Positions 31,228 through 44,336 of a stretch of 64,000 nucleotides of DNA are shown piece after piece. The stretch is taken from positions 1,681,713-1,745,712 of the forward strand of contig CM041201.1 of assembly GCA_023078555.1 (NCBI GenBank). The letters run 5' to 3'. The stretch comes from Ulva prolifera (taxonomy: Eukaryota; Chlorophyta; Ulvophyceae; Ulvales; Ulvaceae). A program made the position numbers and the translations under genes. The notes below the pieces were generated by a model. That model was not told the origin of the DNA and searched no databases. It was given only the letters and a program-made list of their open reading frames with translations. Numbering within the stretch: position 1 is the stretch's first letter; each line of letters starts with the position of its first letter.

Positions 31228-34200
31228 CACAGGGCAGACGACCAGCATGCACACCCATGGGTGAGCATGTTGGGTGCGCAAGCTGCACTGAAATATTGAA
31301 TGTGCTGAAACAGCTTCAATTTGGCTCGCGAAGGCGCACAGTAGTAGATATGTACATTTAATGGATCAAGGAAGCCCCAAGGTGATCGCTGGAGAACTTG
31401 GCCTCCCGTGGCTTCATGATAGTGGCTCGGACGCGACGCAGCGAACGGTGACATGGCACGCAGGAGACATAGCATTGTGCACAGACCGTGCAATAATGTT
31501 CTTAGTTACTTAGTTTGAACACATGACTGGTTTGCGGCACGGTCTGCCATGATCTGGCTCTCTCGTGTCCGCTCCGTGATGCCATGGCTCCGCGGCAACG
31601 CAGCACGATTTGATAGTACAATTCAGATCCAAGGCCGGAAAAGGCTAAAATGTATGGCTTCAGCCAATTTGTGAACTCGAGTTATGTTAGTCTGCTGCTG
31701 CATGCCATCCTGTGACTGGTGCGCTTGCAGTGAGACAGATACATGTGCGGCCATCGTATGCGCTGTATGTTGGAGAGATCCACTATAGGTTCCGTGCGCG
31801 CGAGAAGTCTACGTCAGAAATAACAGACAGCTCTTTGGTATGTCTAAGAGTGCCAACTCCAGCCAAATCAGGGCATGCCAGGTGTCGTGTGTGGTCGTGC
31901 TGTTGCGAAAATGCCCAAGCTGTCTGCTGTCATCCCTTGCAAAGCCACGATCATGTCCACAGTGTTTTCACGATGATGAGATCTGATTATATCAGCCGCG
32001 GAATGGTGTGCCAAAAGCTTCTGGTTACGTGGCGTTGCCAGTTAAGCAAAGCGCACTGCAAGCATGAATGTGAGGTTGCAGCCCTCGCGAACGCCCCTCT
32101 GAACACAACCTTGCTGAATGCAAGTACTTTTTCATATGAGAAGTGCACAGCACCAGTTGCACGATGACAATGTGGAAGACTCCGTGCGTTACGATTCGCG
32201 GGCCACTGCACACCGATCGATATTCATCAATTCGATGTCGCTGGACATAGTTTTGCCCAGGATAACTTATGCAATATAATAGCGGGCAATAAGCCTTGAT
32301 TGTGTGCCATATTGCACGTCTTCTAGTTGGCGCACTCTGCGTCTGCGCACCCACTCGCGTTTGCGCGCCTGTGAAACCAAGCGGTGGGACGAGGTACTAA
32401 AGTTGTAATTCCACAGTATGGGGACAGAAAATGAACCATAGATGTGCAAACAGCATGCACAACGCATGTGCAGCGTGCATGTATGAGGTGTGTTTGTGTG
32501 CGTGGCATGGCGACGCCCTGCAGGGCAGAGATGCTGAGTAGAGGATAGCCGGAGCGGAGGGCATGTGAAAACCGGCAGATTTGTGCTGATCTCGTAGACT
32601 CTTTGCATGGGTCGTGAGGTGCAGGGCTGGCTGAGCTGTGCATGACTGTTGCCCTGGTAGCAGACACCAGCGGCATGTGTATAGTGTGCCGCTGATCAAA
32701 ACCGTTAATTCCATGCCATGCGAGAGGTAATTTCGTGTCTGTAGCGGATTTCAGAGGGGCAGCGGCCGCGGGCGTGGCACGCTCTGCAACGCTGGTACGT
32801 CAGCAAGTACCGGCGAGAGTTTGACAGCTACAACATCATACAACTGCCTGCCGATCATGACAACTGTGCTGTGATTTGCAGGTGTGCTGGTGATTGGAGG
32901 TCAGCCACTGTCTGCCGAGGCATGGCTAGGCGTGGGCGGGCAGCTAGGCGCACAGCATCCCGGGCAAAAGTTATTTCAGGTATGATCCACAAAACTTTCA
33001 GCTCTGTTAGCGGAGCATGTGGTAGATGAGGCATGTCTTTGTGACTCAGGGCATTCAGGTTTGTCTGGGTGGAGGTCATCCTCACGAAATGTAGTCGATT
33101 CTGTTAATAAAATTATAACTTTGGTACCTGGCCCCACCGCAAGGCTCACCCACTGGAGTGCGCCATCGAGTGCGCGACACATGAATGCGTGAGCATGCTG
33201 GGTGCGCTGAATTGCATGAACACGCAAATCATCAAATAGATGCTTCATGATCAGGTACAGCATTGTAGTACGTGTTTGGTACATTCCTATCATCGCTGGC
33301 GCCCATCAACGGTGGTCCTTGAACCACCTCAAGTCGCTCCCACTATGCGCTGCTCAGTCTTCCTCAAATTGCATACTACCATACATAAAATACACTCAAC
33401 ATCCACCATCAAATCGACACTAGCTGGTATATACTTGCTCACTGCACAATTGAACGTGGCCTGATCGAGAGGAGGACTGCTCCTTCGCCAAGTCTGCTCC
33501 TGCATACCAGAGATGATATGACGCCTTGTTGTACAGACCAAGGCACCTACGGTGTAAAAATTCACGGACAGAAAACAATGAAGGTGCAAGGTGGCATTCA
33601 GAGATGCAAGACAGTGTATGCACACCTGCCATGCTAGGCTTACTGCATCGGTCTTGTCAGGTATCTAAAGCTGTGGCAATTGCCATCCTGCATACGATCA
33701 GTTTTTTCATTCAGAGCACCTTAGTATGAAATGAGTCTATCGATCGACTAAACACATCAGCAAGCTATCGGGGCAGCAGCAAACCATTTGGACCATCAGG
33801 CCACTTCGGTCAGCAGATATATGCTGCATGTCCTCATCGTGGCTGTACCGATTGTCGATGCCTCAATCTCTGTATGTTGCAATCTGTGTGCTGGTTGCAG
33901 ACCTACATGAGCAAGTATTTCTGAGACGTCCAGAGCTGGCAGCCATCCGAGTCAGGACATCAGCTACAACAGCCAGGCGTTGTGACCATTTACAGCAAAT
34001 GTATCAGTATCATGTGACCGACCGTTTGTGCTAAAGCTGCAACGAAAAGTCAATAGCTAGCTTGACAGTCTCAGAACGAACCTCTGCACAACAAAGGTCT
34101 CGGATTGAGAGTTGAAAAATACACATTGACTGTCGACATCGGATCTGTGTCTCAAGTTGGAGAGGTGTAGCAAGTGCACCTGCATGCAAGCACAGCTCTT

Positions 34201-35807
34201 GACATCAGGCAAACGCTTCGAGGTATGCACCATTTCAAGACATTGTATGGAACAGACAGAGTCCAATCAACGTCACTCACGCGAACACAAGCTCGCCCTT
34301 GTCTTCGCCGGGCCCGGGGTCTGCTCGAGGGGCTTGATCTGATCAACAAAGAGCGCTCGTGAAATGTGCGCGACAGCACAGTGTACAGACATAAAATATA
34401 TTACGCCATGGAGGATCAAGTAATACATACTTGCGAAACGATCTGCGCCATCGGTGAATGCAGATCACCTGGTTATACTGCAACGGGGAGCTGCAACTGA
34501 CACGGCGACATGCAGGGGCTGATCAACGCAGCATCAAAAGCCTTCCCTAACGCACCGAAGTTAAATATCCACTTCAGAAAGTAATTATGTTTCGTAGCGA
34601 CGGCTGCCTGCAAGCGACGCTACCGCAAGTACTACACGCGAATGCTGTGTTGAGGCCGTTATCTGTCCATGCAATCGCTTCGACATGTAATTGCACCAGT
34701 ATATAACATGTCTTGCACTGGCGTACACGGGATAGCTGTCAGCTGCACGGGTCTTCTGATGTTTAACCATGTGTGGCGGAGTGGCAACGATGCACTGATC
34801 TACAGTTGTTCGTACCTCGGCGACGTCTAAAAGCATGAACACCATCGCGCGCCATTGCAATGCGCCGCATTAAAGGATGCTGCACTTTGTGTAGACCGTT
34901 GGATATGACATGACGGACTTTTTCACGTCTGCAACACCATTGAACGGGCTGTCGATGGCTCTGTGTGGCCTTTGCTAGGACAGACCTTGCGGACAATCGA
35001 CCACGGATTACAGCATGCTCTTCAATGGTGACAGATTTATGCGAAAGCACGGATATCTGATCTGGTGTATGGCGCAGTTGGCTCGTGCTTCAGTCACACG
35101 GCATGGACACCACGTGCAATCTCCATTCACCATTCACGGACACATCCCAGCTGAATTAAGCTAACTAAATTCACATTGGCATGTGCAGAGGGTGCTGAGC
35201 CCGCCTCAGTGTTGACTTGAACAGGCTCATCCACAACCTTCACATAGTACACACTATCCAACCAGCAGACTGAGCCTAGCAGCCTTCCTCCACTTGATGA
35301 GATGGTGTAACATGCCATGCTCTGCGAATCCCCATGACGCTGGGCCTTTCACCGGCCAGGTTCCCACAAAGCGCACCTCACTCAGAACCATGGCACACCC
35401 GCTGGGTGAGCTGTCGTAGTGACCCACGCTCCAAGAACCCAGCTCCACATTCCAACAGCTGTACATCAACTCTGGTGCTGTGATTTTGTATTCCAACACG
35501 ATTAGGCCCGCCGCAGACCCGGTTGCAGTGACTTTGCTAGACCAGCTCACCCACAATCGGCGCACCCTTTGACGTGGAGCACCCACCAGGTGGGCAGAAA
35601 AGGTGATGGGTGGCCATCAGATGCATCTCCTAGCTATCACAGGGGTTCCAAGCCCACCAACGTATATTAAATTGACTCTAGAGCACAATGATACCTTTAG
35701 ATCATCAAATCTCGCATTTCCGAAGGACTTACGATTCTGCTCACCCCAAGATCGCGCACCCAGTCCAGTGGCGCACCTGGGTGTGCAAGTGTGGCGTAGG
35801 ACCTGTG
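31228..35807. mobile_element. element 3: CACTA-like, non-autonomous, 4,580 bp
   Basis: The ends form imperfect inverted repeats: left CACAGGGCAGACGACCAGCA then TGCACACCCA; right (complement) CACAGGTCCTACGCCACACT then TGCACACCCA. It is flanked by CT on both sides (31226-31227 and 35808-35809). Removing it with one CT restores the copia integrase reading frame from WFKSSHS directly into EPQPTSGYSPPENG, which fixes both boundaries. GTGCGC-type motifs lie near both ends. It has no transposase; its interior includes the 337-bp repeat at 32804-33140 and only short frames. It was presumably mobilised by a relative of elements 1 and 2. Confidence 0.85.
32804..33140. repeat. 337-bp repeat in element 3, copy also at 62804-63140
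   Basis: It aligns without gaps to 62804-63140 at about 87% identity (45 differences by my count). It contains an AATAAA near 33106 and a conserved block around the word CCCGGGCAAAAG. In element 3 it is followed by GGCTCACCCACTGGAGTGCGCC-like sequence (in two parts) that resembles the inner terminal repeat of element 1. It may be a non-coding internal part of this transposon family. Confidence 0.8.
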
Positions 35808-36154
35808 CTATGACTGCTTTTGAACCATGCGTTCATGTGGTTTGAGAGGAACATTGCATCTCGATCAAACCGCATATACTGAACTTCGAATCGTACTTGT
35901 ACTCAAGCCTCGGGATGATGCCCATGAGGAAGTCTGCAGCATCTGACTTGCGAGCAATTGGAGTGACAAGCTTGCAGTTGGTGAAGTCATCAACAATCAT
36001 GAGACAGTAATTAGCTTTGCATGGTGTGGTCACAAAAGGACCAGCAATGTCCTCATTAAGCTTCTCTAGCTTCTTAGTTGCGCGTTGGTGTGAGGATGGA
36101 AATGATTTGCTTTTCATCTTGCCTTCATCACATGGTGTGCATCCGGTGTTGACT
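35808..36154 (-). pseudogene. copia integrase core, first part
   Basis: The segment starts NTGCTPCDEGKMKSKSFPSS (end of the GAG-pre-integrase zinc region) and has IAGPFVTTPCKANYCLMIVD with the first catalytic Asp (LMIVDDFT). It then shifts frame to YMRFDRDAMFLSNHMNAW with the second Asp region. It is cut at 35808 by element 3 and at 36154 by element 2. One frameshift lies near 35895. Confidence 0.8.
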
Positions 36155-37606
36155 CACAGAAGCTACGCGAAAGTGGCGCACAGGTCGGTGCGCCACGAAG
36201 GTGATCCAATGAAACGCGATCAGGTCAAAGTGACTCCAGAGCCTGTAAACGTCCGCTGTTGCTTGTAGTGGATAGAACATTGGGTATATGTACACATGGC
36301 GTTGATCCGTAATGAATCGGAGGAGTTTACGATGAACTGTGCGTGTCGCCAATACAACACTATCTCATGACGCGCAGGCGGATACGGGCTGCTCGGGCCT
36401 ACGTTTCCGCAAGAAACGCGACGAGAAGCTCAATTGTATAACAGGTTGTGGCTCTGTGTCGATCAACGTCGCCTATCGTGTAGCTCGGGTCATCGTTCCG
36501 CCACTTACACGATTGGCTTTGCTTGCACCACTCTGGCGCCCTCGTGGTTAGACAACCATAGAAATGCTGTGGCGTTCGTACAATGCATACATTAGGTTGT
36601 TGATGCATCTGTGTTGATCAGTAGCTGTTGCCGCTGTGTAGCGAAGGCTTGCGGTTGTATATGCGCGGGCATCGGCATGTGCAACGTGTCTGGTCTCTGG
36701 CGCAAGGCCATGTTTTGGGCTCCCAAACAGCGAACCATGACACTCAGTTGAGTGACTTTCATCACTTAGAGCTCTACTTTAGCCGCAGGTGTGACCCGCT
36801 GCCCTGTACTTGGTTGCCGGTGGGGTATGCGTGTGCCCTTCAGCCTTGGCTCAGTGCCAATGTTAAGGACCGCACAGCCGCTGGACAACTGTACGCCGTC
36901 GTTTAAAATATATTACGGTAATGGACATCACTGGAGTGCTGTCTGACGTACCGGCGTGCATTCCCTGTGCTTCGTTAATTCCAGATCATGCTGTATGCAT
37001 CACCGGACACGATGAGCTGCGCGAGGCAACCATAGCCCGCCGACGGCTGAATAAAACGCTTTTAGCTTCAATGGCACCCTCCCAGCTTCTAGAACCTATG
37101 GAGAGTGTCAAGCCGTCATCCCATTGCGCCGGCTCTTCAATCGGGAAGTTTAAATAGCTCCGGCATGTGTCGCTGACCCCCTACAAGCGTAACGTGCGGT
37201 AGTGGATGTTGATTATACATATTAATACAGTGTCTCGTGTCATTGAGGTCCTTTCCGGTGAAGTTTCTGACCGGCTCACTGTTCCGTGGCACACCTAAAA
37301 CTGTAGCCCCTCCTCCCGGGGGTTGTCTCACCCAGTGGGAGCACCCGGCCGGGTGTGCCAAGCTGACAGGATGCGCTCACGAAGTGTGCCATACATCACA
37401 GAAGCCGATAAAAACAAATCCAGAATGGTAGAATGCTGCTTGTTTCCTCACTGCGATGGTACGTATGTTTTTTGTTACATCTGGCCATTGGTGCTGGCAC
37501 CCATCATTGGTGCTGGCACCCATCACTGGTGCAGGCACCCATCCCCCTCCATCATAAACAGGCTGACACCTTGCCGGTGGCATCAACACATCAACACATT
37601 GAACTA
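36155..37606. other. element 2 left subterminal region
   Basis: Non-coding, between the left end and the stop of the second gene. It includes GTGGCGCACAGGTCGGTGCG at the left end and other partial copies of the family motif. Confidence 0.5.
37489..37545 (+). repeat. tandem repeat, about three 16-19-bp units
   Basis: Units of TGGTGCTGGCACCCATCA type are repeated three times with small changes, near the 3' end of element 2's second gene. Within each unit TGGTGC and GCACCA form a small palindrome. Confidence 0.7.
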
Positions 37607-38987
37607 TCATTTTGCAGCCAGTCTGGTGCTCGGTTGCTTCCTGCGTTGTGATGCTCGCCTCTTGAGACCTCCTGGAGCAGGATGTACCCCCAGTGTTTTG
37701 TCAGCCTCCTCCTCATCCTCGGTTCCCTCGGGATCCTGCAAAGGTCGATTGTGTCTTTGACTAAAATGCATGCACACAGTGTCCGGGGCAGTTGCAGCAT
37801 GTGGCACAAACACATGTCTCTGTAGACATACATCTCGTTCCATAGCTAGCAGGGCTCAGCACAGGCTTACCTTGGGGGACAGCTTCGTTTTGGGACGGCT
37901 TGTTGTCCTACGCCTCTTCGAAGGGCCTGTCTCAGCTGCGTCTCGAGGTGCCATTGTCAAAAGACGCTGCGTTTGTTCACTTGTCTCTGTCACCTGGAAA
38001 CGTGATGACGTGTGTGTGATTGTCCATGTACAGTATGCTCATGTCACATTAATCTAGCAAAATGTTGTGAGTAAAAGGTGACACAATGTCTCAAGCTTGA
38101 GGACTAGGAAGACTCACCGCGTTGCAGATCTCAGTTGTAGCGGCAATCTCTGTGTCTTCGGGCACGCCTGGCACTCGTTGCTCCTGAGCATCTGAAGCAC
38201 TTGCTTTGTTGTTGGATGGCCCTACACGCGACGAACCGTGACCAGACTTGAGAGATATGCATGTCCTTTGTTGTCTTCGCTCTGATCTGGCTTGTGCCTG
38301 TGCTGCGAGCTGGCGTCTTGCATCTGCCGACTCATCTTCGTCGTCAGAGGAGAACTCATTGTCGGTCGTGATGTCTGGCTTGTTGTCATCAGCTGCCACT
38401 TGAACCTCAGACCCGGGCTTCTGAGGTGTGACACATCGCATTGTATCGACAAAGTGTTTCAGTGCCAGCGGCGGTGGCATGCCATAAAATTTGAATAGAT
38501 CCTCCTGTAATAAGCCACAATGACACATCATCGATGCACATGTAGTTGCTCACAACGGATAATATCCACACATTTCTCGCTGTAGCGCACCACATACTCC
38601 AACAATGGTTCTAGTAGGAGCACTCCGTGGACATGCAGGAAGCCACATGAAGGCCCCGGGAAAGGCACATCATCGACTTCAACTGCTGATGGCGTGCTCC
38701 CTGATCCGTCATCACCTTCCGTAACCTCGGATTCTGCGGATACATGAAAAAAATCTGACAGGTCGCCTGGTTTGGGGGAGTCTGGTGACTCATCTTCACG
38801 TTCTGGCACTGGCACCTTCCATTCGAGCAGGGGCCGGAGCTTCGAGAAAACGACCATGGCCGCAGGAGCATTTCCTCCCGAGGGAGCAAGGAGTTGTGAC
38901 AGATTGCAGGTCTCCGTTGGCTGGCGCAGCCGTCGGTCCTTCTGCTCGCATGGACGAGCACAGGCCAGATGCCAGACTGGCTCACCA

Positions 38988-40030
38988 ATGGGTGCGCCAT
39001 CGGGGTGCGCCACTGAGTGCAAAGTCGGAGAAATGCGATCAGTGGTCCCTTTTCGTGATTTAAAATCTTTATGATAGAGATCCTTCTGTTGTTAGGGCTG
39101 TGAAAGCGGTCCAAGGTCATTCGGGGTAGAATGGAGCACTTGGGATCGTGTTGAGTGCAGCATTCCCGTGGGGCAGCGATTGGGAAACCAGCGTCTACAC
39201 CGAACGCGATGTCAGATCAGCGCACGAGGATGTTCATAGACATTTGAATATGATTGTAGTGCGGACTGGGGTTCTGTTGCGGTCGTGCTGCTCGCTTGAG
39301 CTGGCCGATGCGGACGCTGCACTGGCGACGCGGAGTGCGGAGTGGCATGCCAGTTCCCGTTCAGTCAGCTCTCCTGCGTTACAGATCTGTACAAGCTGTG
39401 AAAATAGGCAGTTTGTGCGTTGGAAGGCGTGCCTAGTGAGTGCATCCTTCCGTCGCCGCTGGGTATCACTCAGTGTGATCGCCAATGCCCGTGCTCTACG
39501 AGGCCGAACCGCCAAGCGTTGATACAGCATTCGCGGCCAGGTGGTGTATATACCGTCAATAGCATATGTTGTGTTGGCCATTGGCTCTGAAGACGCCGCT
39601 GTGACGTTTTGGTGGAGTTCTGCGAATCTTCCGTTCCTACCAGCGCTGTGAAAGGCCACTTGCATTTGCCACGAGAATGCGCTTCTCTGAAAGGCGGCAC
39701 GTACATTACGATAACATGTCCGTGTTTTACTGCCCCAATGTTACATATTGTGATGTCGGGGTACTCGCGAGATACACACGTAGCAACAATCCCGCGCCAG
39801 ATGCAGCGAAACCTCGCGATCTGCTTCCAACTCATAACAAATCCACTCATGGGCACTACTGAAAGTGTCCCTGATCTTATCAAGAGCCTCGCGGCGTGCT
39901 TTTGTTTTCGCTCTCTTACAACTGGCGCACCGTGGGCCAGTGGCTCACGCCTTAATCCGTGGCGCATAACGGCAACAGTGCGCCACTGCATAGCGACTGC
40001 GCAATGCATGGTGCGCCATTATGGTAATGC
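38988..40030. repeat. GTGCGCC subterminal motifs, element 1 left side
   Basis: GGTGCGCCA occurs at 38991 and 39005, and inverted or variant copies (TGGCGCAC, GTGCGCCA) cluster at about 39923-40018. Clustered short repeats near both ends are the usual binding sites of the accessory protein in CACTA elements; that role is inferred here. The rest of 38959-40426 is non-coding. Confidence 0.6.
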
Positions 40031-40426
40031 GGGGCAAATCATCCAGTACCGTTCCATACATCGTTATATGATCATGTGTTCATGTCCGGTACATTCCTAA
40101 TGCCTAATATCAGCCGTTCGAACATACTGCCATTGCTCTGACCGCCTCGCAATCTAGGCTACAACTGCTACCCACACCCCCGTCTAATACCTTTACAAAC
40201 TTGCCACCTCCAGCACAGTGTATATACGCCCAAAAGTCCCTTCAAGCGTTGTTCGCTGATCGTGAACTCCTCCTTGTTGTGACTTGAGCGAGGCCAAGAA
40301 CCTGCGCACAACCCACACTGGGGACAGATGAGGACACCCAGGTAGACAGTACCTTGCTGTAACACATGTGATACTAGTGCAGCGCAACTTGGGCTTGTTG
40401 AAGCAAGGAGCAGGGTCTCGTACCAA

Positions 40427-43282
40427 TCATTTGGCTGCTTTACGCTTCGATGTGCGAGTCTGCTTCTCTGTTGTTGTTTTCTCCACTTGCACTTTCTTCG
40501 TTGCCGTCTTGGGCGCTCTTTTTGATGTGGTCTGATTCATACTCTTCCTGCCACGTTTCTTTGTAGCCTGCATTCACGCTCAGGTGAGGAGCTTAAGCTT
40601 AAATTTTCTTGACTAGATGAATCTGAACACCACTTGGATCTTAGTTCCATGTGCCAAACACAGAGCAGCAAGCACATGTTACGCTGTATATCGAAGCAGT
40701 ACCGACATGTTTGTCATGTCCGCCAAGGGTTTGACTTGCCGTTGTGTTGTGACTCCGCTGTGCTTGTTGGCCCCGGGGCGTTTGGTGCTTGCATTGAAAA
40801 CCTCCTCATCATCATCATCATCAGAGTTGTCTGTCTCCTCTTCTGACGATATATCATCAAGAGTCCTCACCCTACTCCTCCTGCCTGGTCTTTGAGGACG
40901 AGTTGGGCCAGCTACCGTATTGAGCTCAGCCAGCTGCAGCTCGTCCTCTTCTTGATCGTCCGGGCAGTCTCCGTCATCTGCTACAGCAGCGTCTTCTGCA
41001 TGATCCAGGTCAAATGCTGGATCAGTGCCAGGCGGTGTCGGTACCGTGTTGCATAGCACTTCGCAGTAATCAATCAACTCTGTTGGTGCATCGAGCCCAA
41101 CAACACTGAACATTGTTTCCTGCACAATGTCTTGTGTCAACACGATCCTTCATGGCAGTGGGCAATATTGAGCATACACTCACTGCTTCTGAACAGGCCG
41201 TTCAATTACAGCTTAGAGCCCTGCTCCTGCAGCCACTGTCAAATACGTACTCTGTTGACACAGGCAGTTGGATTGCATGAGCATAGTCGCACCACGAAGC
41301 GGCGGATGCAGTCGAGCATCAACACAGACACAACTGTATGGTGGCCAGCACGTGGCGCTTGGATCGGGATCCGCTGTGGCTGGTCGGGAGATATTTCATA
41401 ATCTTGGTCAGGAAGAGCAACTCCCCACTCGGCAAACTCAAAAGATTCTCTGTAAACCTGGAATCCTGCAAGAGTATTCTTTCGTGCAGGAGCAAACATG
41501 GCAGCCATTGTAAGGCCATCCGAAGGCTGGCGGAGCCGGACGTCCTTCTGCTCACTAGGCTTGCTGGTTGGCCGACACGCCCGCTCAGACAGAGCCCCAT
41601 ATGGACCCTCCGCCGTTGGCCGGCCTGCTGTTCCCCATTGGTCCCTCCACACCGGAACGGCCAATCCGTCGGCCTCATCTGCTTGGATGCACCCGACAGT
41701 CACATCAAATCGCCTTGGAGCGGGTATGGAGGTACATTGCCTCATCTCAGAGGTCCACTCGATGAACAGTGCTCGGAGTCCCTGAAGTCACATGCCCTTG
41801 TGACTCGATCGATCGCTACAGTGGCTGTATTATTGGAACACGCAACACTGCTTTGCTAATCGTATACACTGCTACGTATATACTGCTATTGGGTCATCGC
41901 ACCACGCGGTTCTTATCTGAGGAGCACAACTCCTCCATCTCTTTCTTCATGAGCTCACGGAAAGGCTTGGCTGTTTTGGCAATGGTCTGGTTTTTGAAGA
42001 ATGTGAACATGGCTCGGAGGCTTGACATGATCGGATTAATGATGTCTGCCTTGAAAGACCAGGGCTCCTGGGCAAGTCTGGCCTCTAAAGTACCATTTGC
42101 ATCTGCAGCCTGTGCCCAAGACAAGACAAACAGATAAACGGATGGGCGAAACTTCCGATTATTATCAGAGTCCATCGTCTTGGTGGCTGCTCGTAGAGCC
42201 AGCCGGATGTCTTCTGCAACAGACAGCTTGTGATCCATCTTGCATCTGGCCTTCACATATGCCATTGCAATCCTGACCACCTCGTTCCTCATTTGATGTA
42301 TATGGTGCGCGATTCGGATTTGAGCACGCCCGATGTTTTCCAACAACAAATAGTGTGGCTCAAGCTATAGCACATTATAACCATAGTGCATCGCTAACGA
42401 CCCGAGATTTGAGATTGACTTGCAACTAGCTACATCACATGTATACATATATATCTTCAGGTAGGGACGTACTTCATCTGAGTCATCTGCTCGCCATCCA
42501 TCTGCTTCTTGTGTTTTTAGCGGAGCATCTATGTATTGAGTAGGCACTCCTCCAAGGAAGAGCGATGGCGCACTGAAAATATCTGTGAGGCAGACATGCT
42601 CAAGCAAGTGAATGAAAGCATCGGTTGTGACATAAGGCATCAACAAGGCCATCTCATCCTTCAAGTCCATCTCTGCCTGCATATCCAAGTGTTTGCATGC
42701 TGATATCAACATGTCAGAGACATATGACGTCAGAATCTGCTCTAATCTCACGAGTTGCATTGACTGCTCTGTGGTCCCCCGCGATAGTTACAATCATTGC
42801 TGCGGGCCTTCAGGTAATCGTAGCTGTAACAACGACCGTTGCTCATTGTAGCCTACATGCACGACGCGATGTCGTACCTGTGGAATGCTCCGAGTCTTCT
42901 TCTCACCTTCCGTGTTGCTGCCTTTCGTGGTCGCCGGATCTGCGGCGTTGTTGCCTGGTTCTATTAGCTCGAACGCCCCGGTCGCACTTTTCACGTCCCA
43001 AGGACACGTCCAGATCCCATCCAATTCGTATGGCGATCCATACAACGCTGCGAAAATTGCCAGCAATGTTTCGTCGTCGAGAGCGGGGTAGCCCGCCACG
43101 GAATGGAACGCCCTGCCTGTTACCTTATTGACTTTCCTCTCTAGTTCGGCGTACACATTCGCGATATGCTGTGCATTGGAGACTGTACTAAGCTTTGCTA
43201 GCGATATGCGTATTGTCTGGTTGCCGATCAATATGCTCAGACTAGTCAATTTCCTGACTTTTATCACCTGTCGCTCGGCCAT
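40427..43282 (-). CDS. element 1 second gene (TNPA-like position), spliced
   Basis: The likely start is the ATG at 43282 (MAERQVIKVRKLTSLSILIG). Exon 1 is 43282-42878, exon 2 is 42763-42473 (TTDAFIHLLEHVCLTDIFSA), and exon 3 starts at 42364 (LEPHYLLLENIGRAQIRIAH); phases agree. Later exons are less exact: 41745-41239 region (KPSEQKDVRLRQPSDGL), 41143-40679 region with a strongly acidic block (LDDISSEEETDN then DDDDDEE), and a last exon 40567-40427 encoding a Lys/Thr-rich tail (ATKKRGRKSMNQTTSKRAPK) to TGA. The order helical N-terminus, acidic middle, basic tail is shared with element 2. The tail resembles a nuclear localisation or DNA-contact tail. No known domain is recognised. Its position after the transposase and on the same strand parallels TNPA/TNPD pairs of plant CACTA elements; the equivalence is inference. 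Confidence 0.6.
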
Positions 43283-44336
43283 GTTGATATACGTACGCAA
43301 TCGCGGTGGAGCAGCAAGGTAGATTGCAGTGTGATCAATAGACATAATACATGGCTATTCAGGACGATGATCATCTCTGCCGTTGTCTCCGTTTCAAACA
43401 TGCCAGGACGTGTGACGTATGAGTCGCCATGGTGACCTCGTGGACACTGAGCATGCGTCGTCGAGAGAAATGGCCAAACAATACATCACTGTCCGGGTAT
43501 TAGACAAAGCGAAATGACAAATGAATATTATCTGATAACTATTTGATGACGCGATATCCGGACAGCTATCATTTTTTGGGCCATGTATGTAGAGGTCTCA
43601 GAGTCGCCGGGGCGGAACGGACCTACGGTGCTGCGCGAGGACAGCTGGATAAAATGGGCTAAACGGACATGACCGCTAATGCGCTGGTCCAGGTGATCCG
43701 ATATAATACAGTGCCAACTATAGTTGGCTATGCTTATAAGCATAGCTGCGTAAGCTGGCCGAGTTGGTGCACTCGTAGCCACGTCCAGTAAGGTGTCTGG
43801 CATACACGTATCATTGTGATTCGAGTGTACAGGACGCTGTACATAAATTGCGTGCACATATGTGCATAATAATAATTAACGTGGTATATAATGTATAACT
43901 GGCGTTGTACAGACGCCAGTCCAAATTACGAGGATACCTGTTGTGGTATGCGCTGCAGCCTTAGGTGTCTACAGGTGTGCCGCGCCAGCATGCGCCTAGT
44001 GAGATGTATCTCACAACAATGTACGTGCTTGAGAGCACCTGTGGGTCAGAACATGCATGTGCGCATCTATCAGCCTGCGCCTGAGGTAAAATAGACATCT
44101 CACAACAGCGGATATCTCCCGCAGTTATCAGACCACCTTTTCGCGTCTCGCAGACACCATCATTTTCATAAGCATGCACCCATTTCCTGGTCAGAATGTT
44201 GAATCCACTCAACATATGCACACCAATGCATACATGTATAGGTATATGATGGATTCTCAACATTACATAATGTCATATGCAAATCCCAATCCCCAACATT
44301 GATACAAGTCCCAATCAGACTCAATATATATACCGC
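43283..44336. other. spacer between the two genes of element 1
   Basis: About 1 kb without coding sequence, A/T-richer than its surroundings, with TATA-like words near 43888 and 44323. It should hold the transposase terminator and the promoter of the second gene; neither can be pinpointed. Confidence 0.4.

Noticed and set aside
38528..39022. Single minus-strand frame crossing 38959
   Set aside because: The part right of 38959 lies in the terminal repeat of element 1; the true exon continues at 50084. The uninterrupted frame is accidental.
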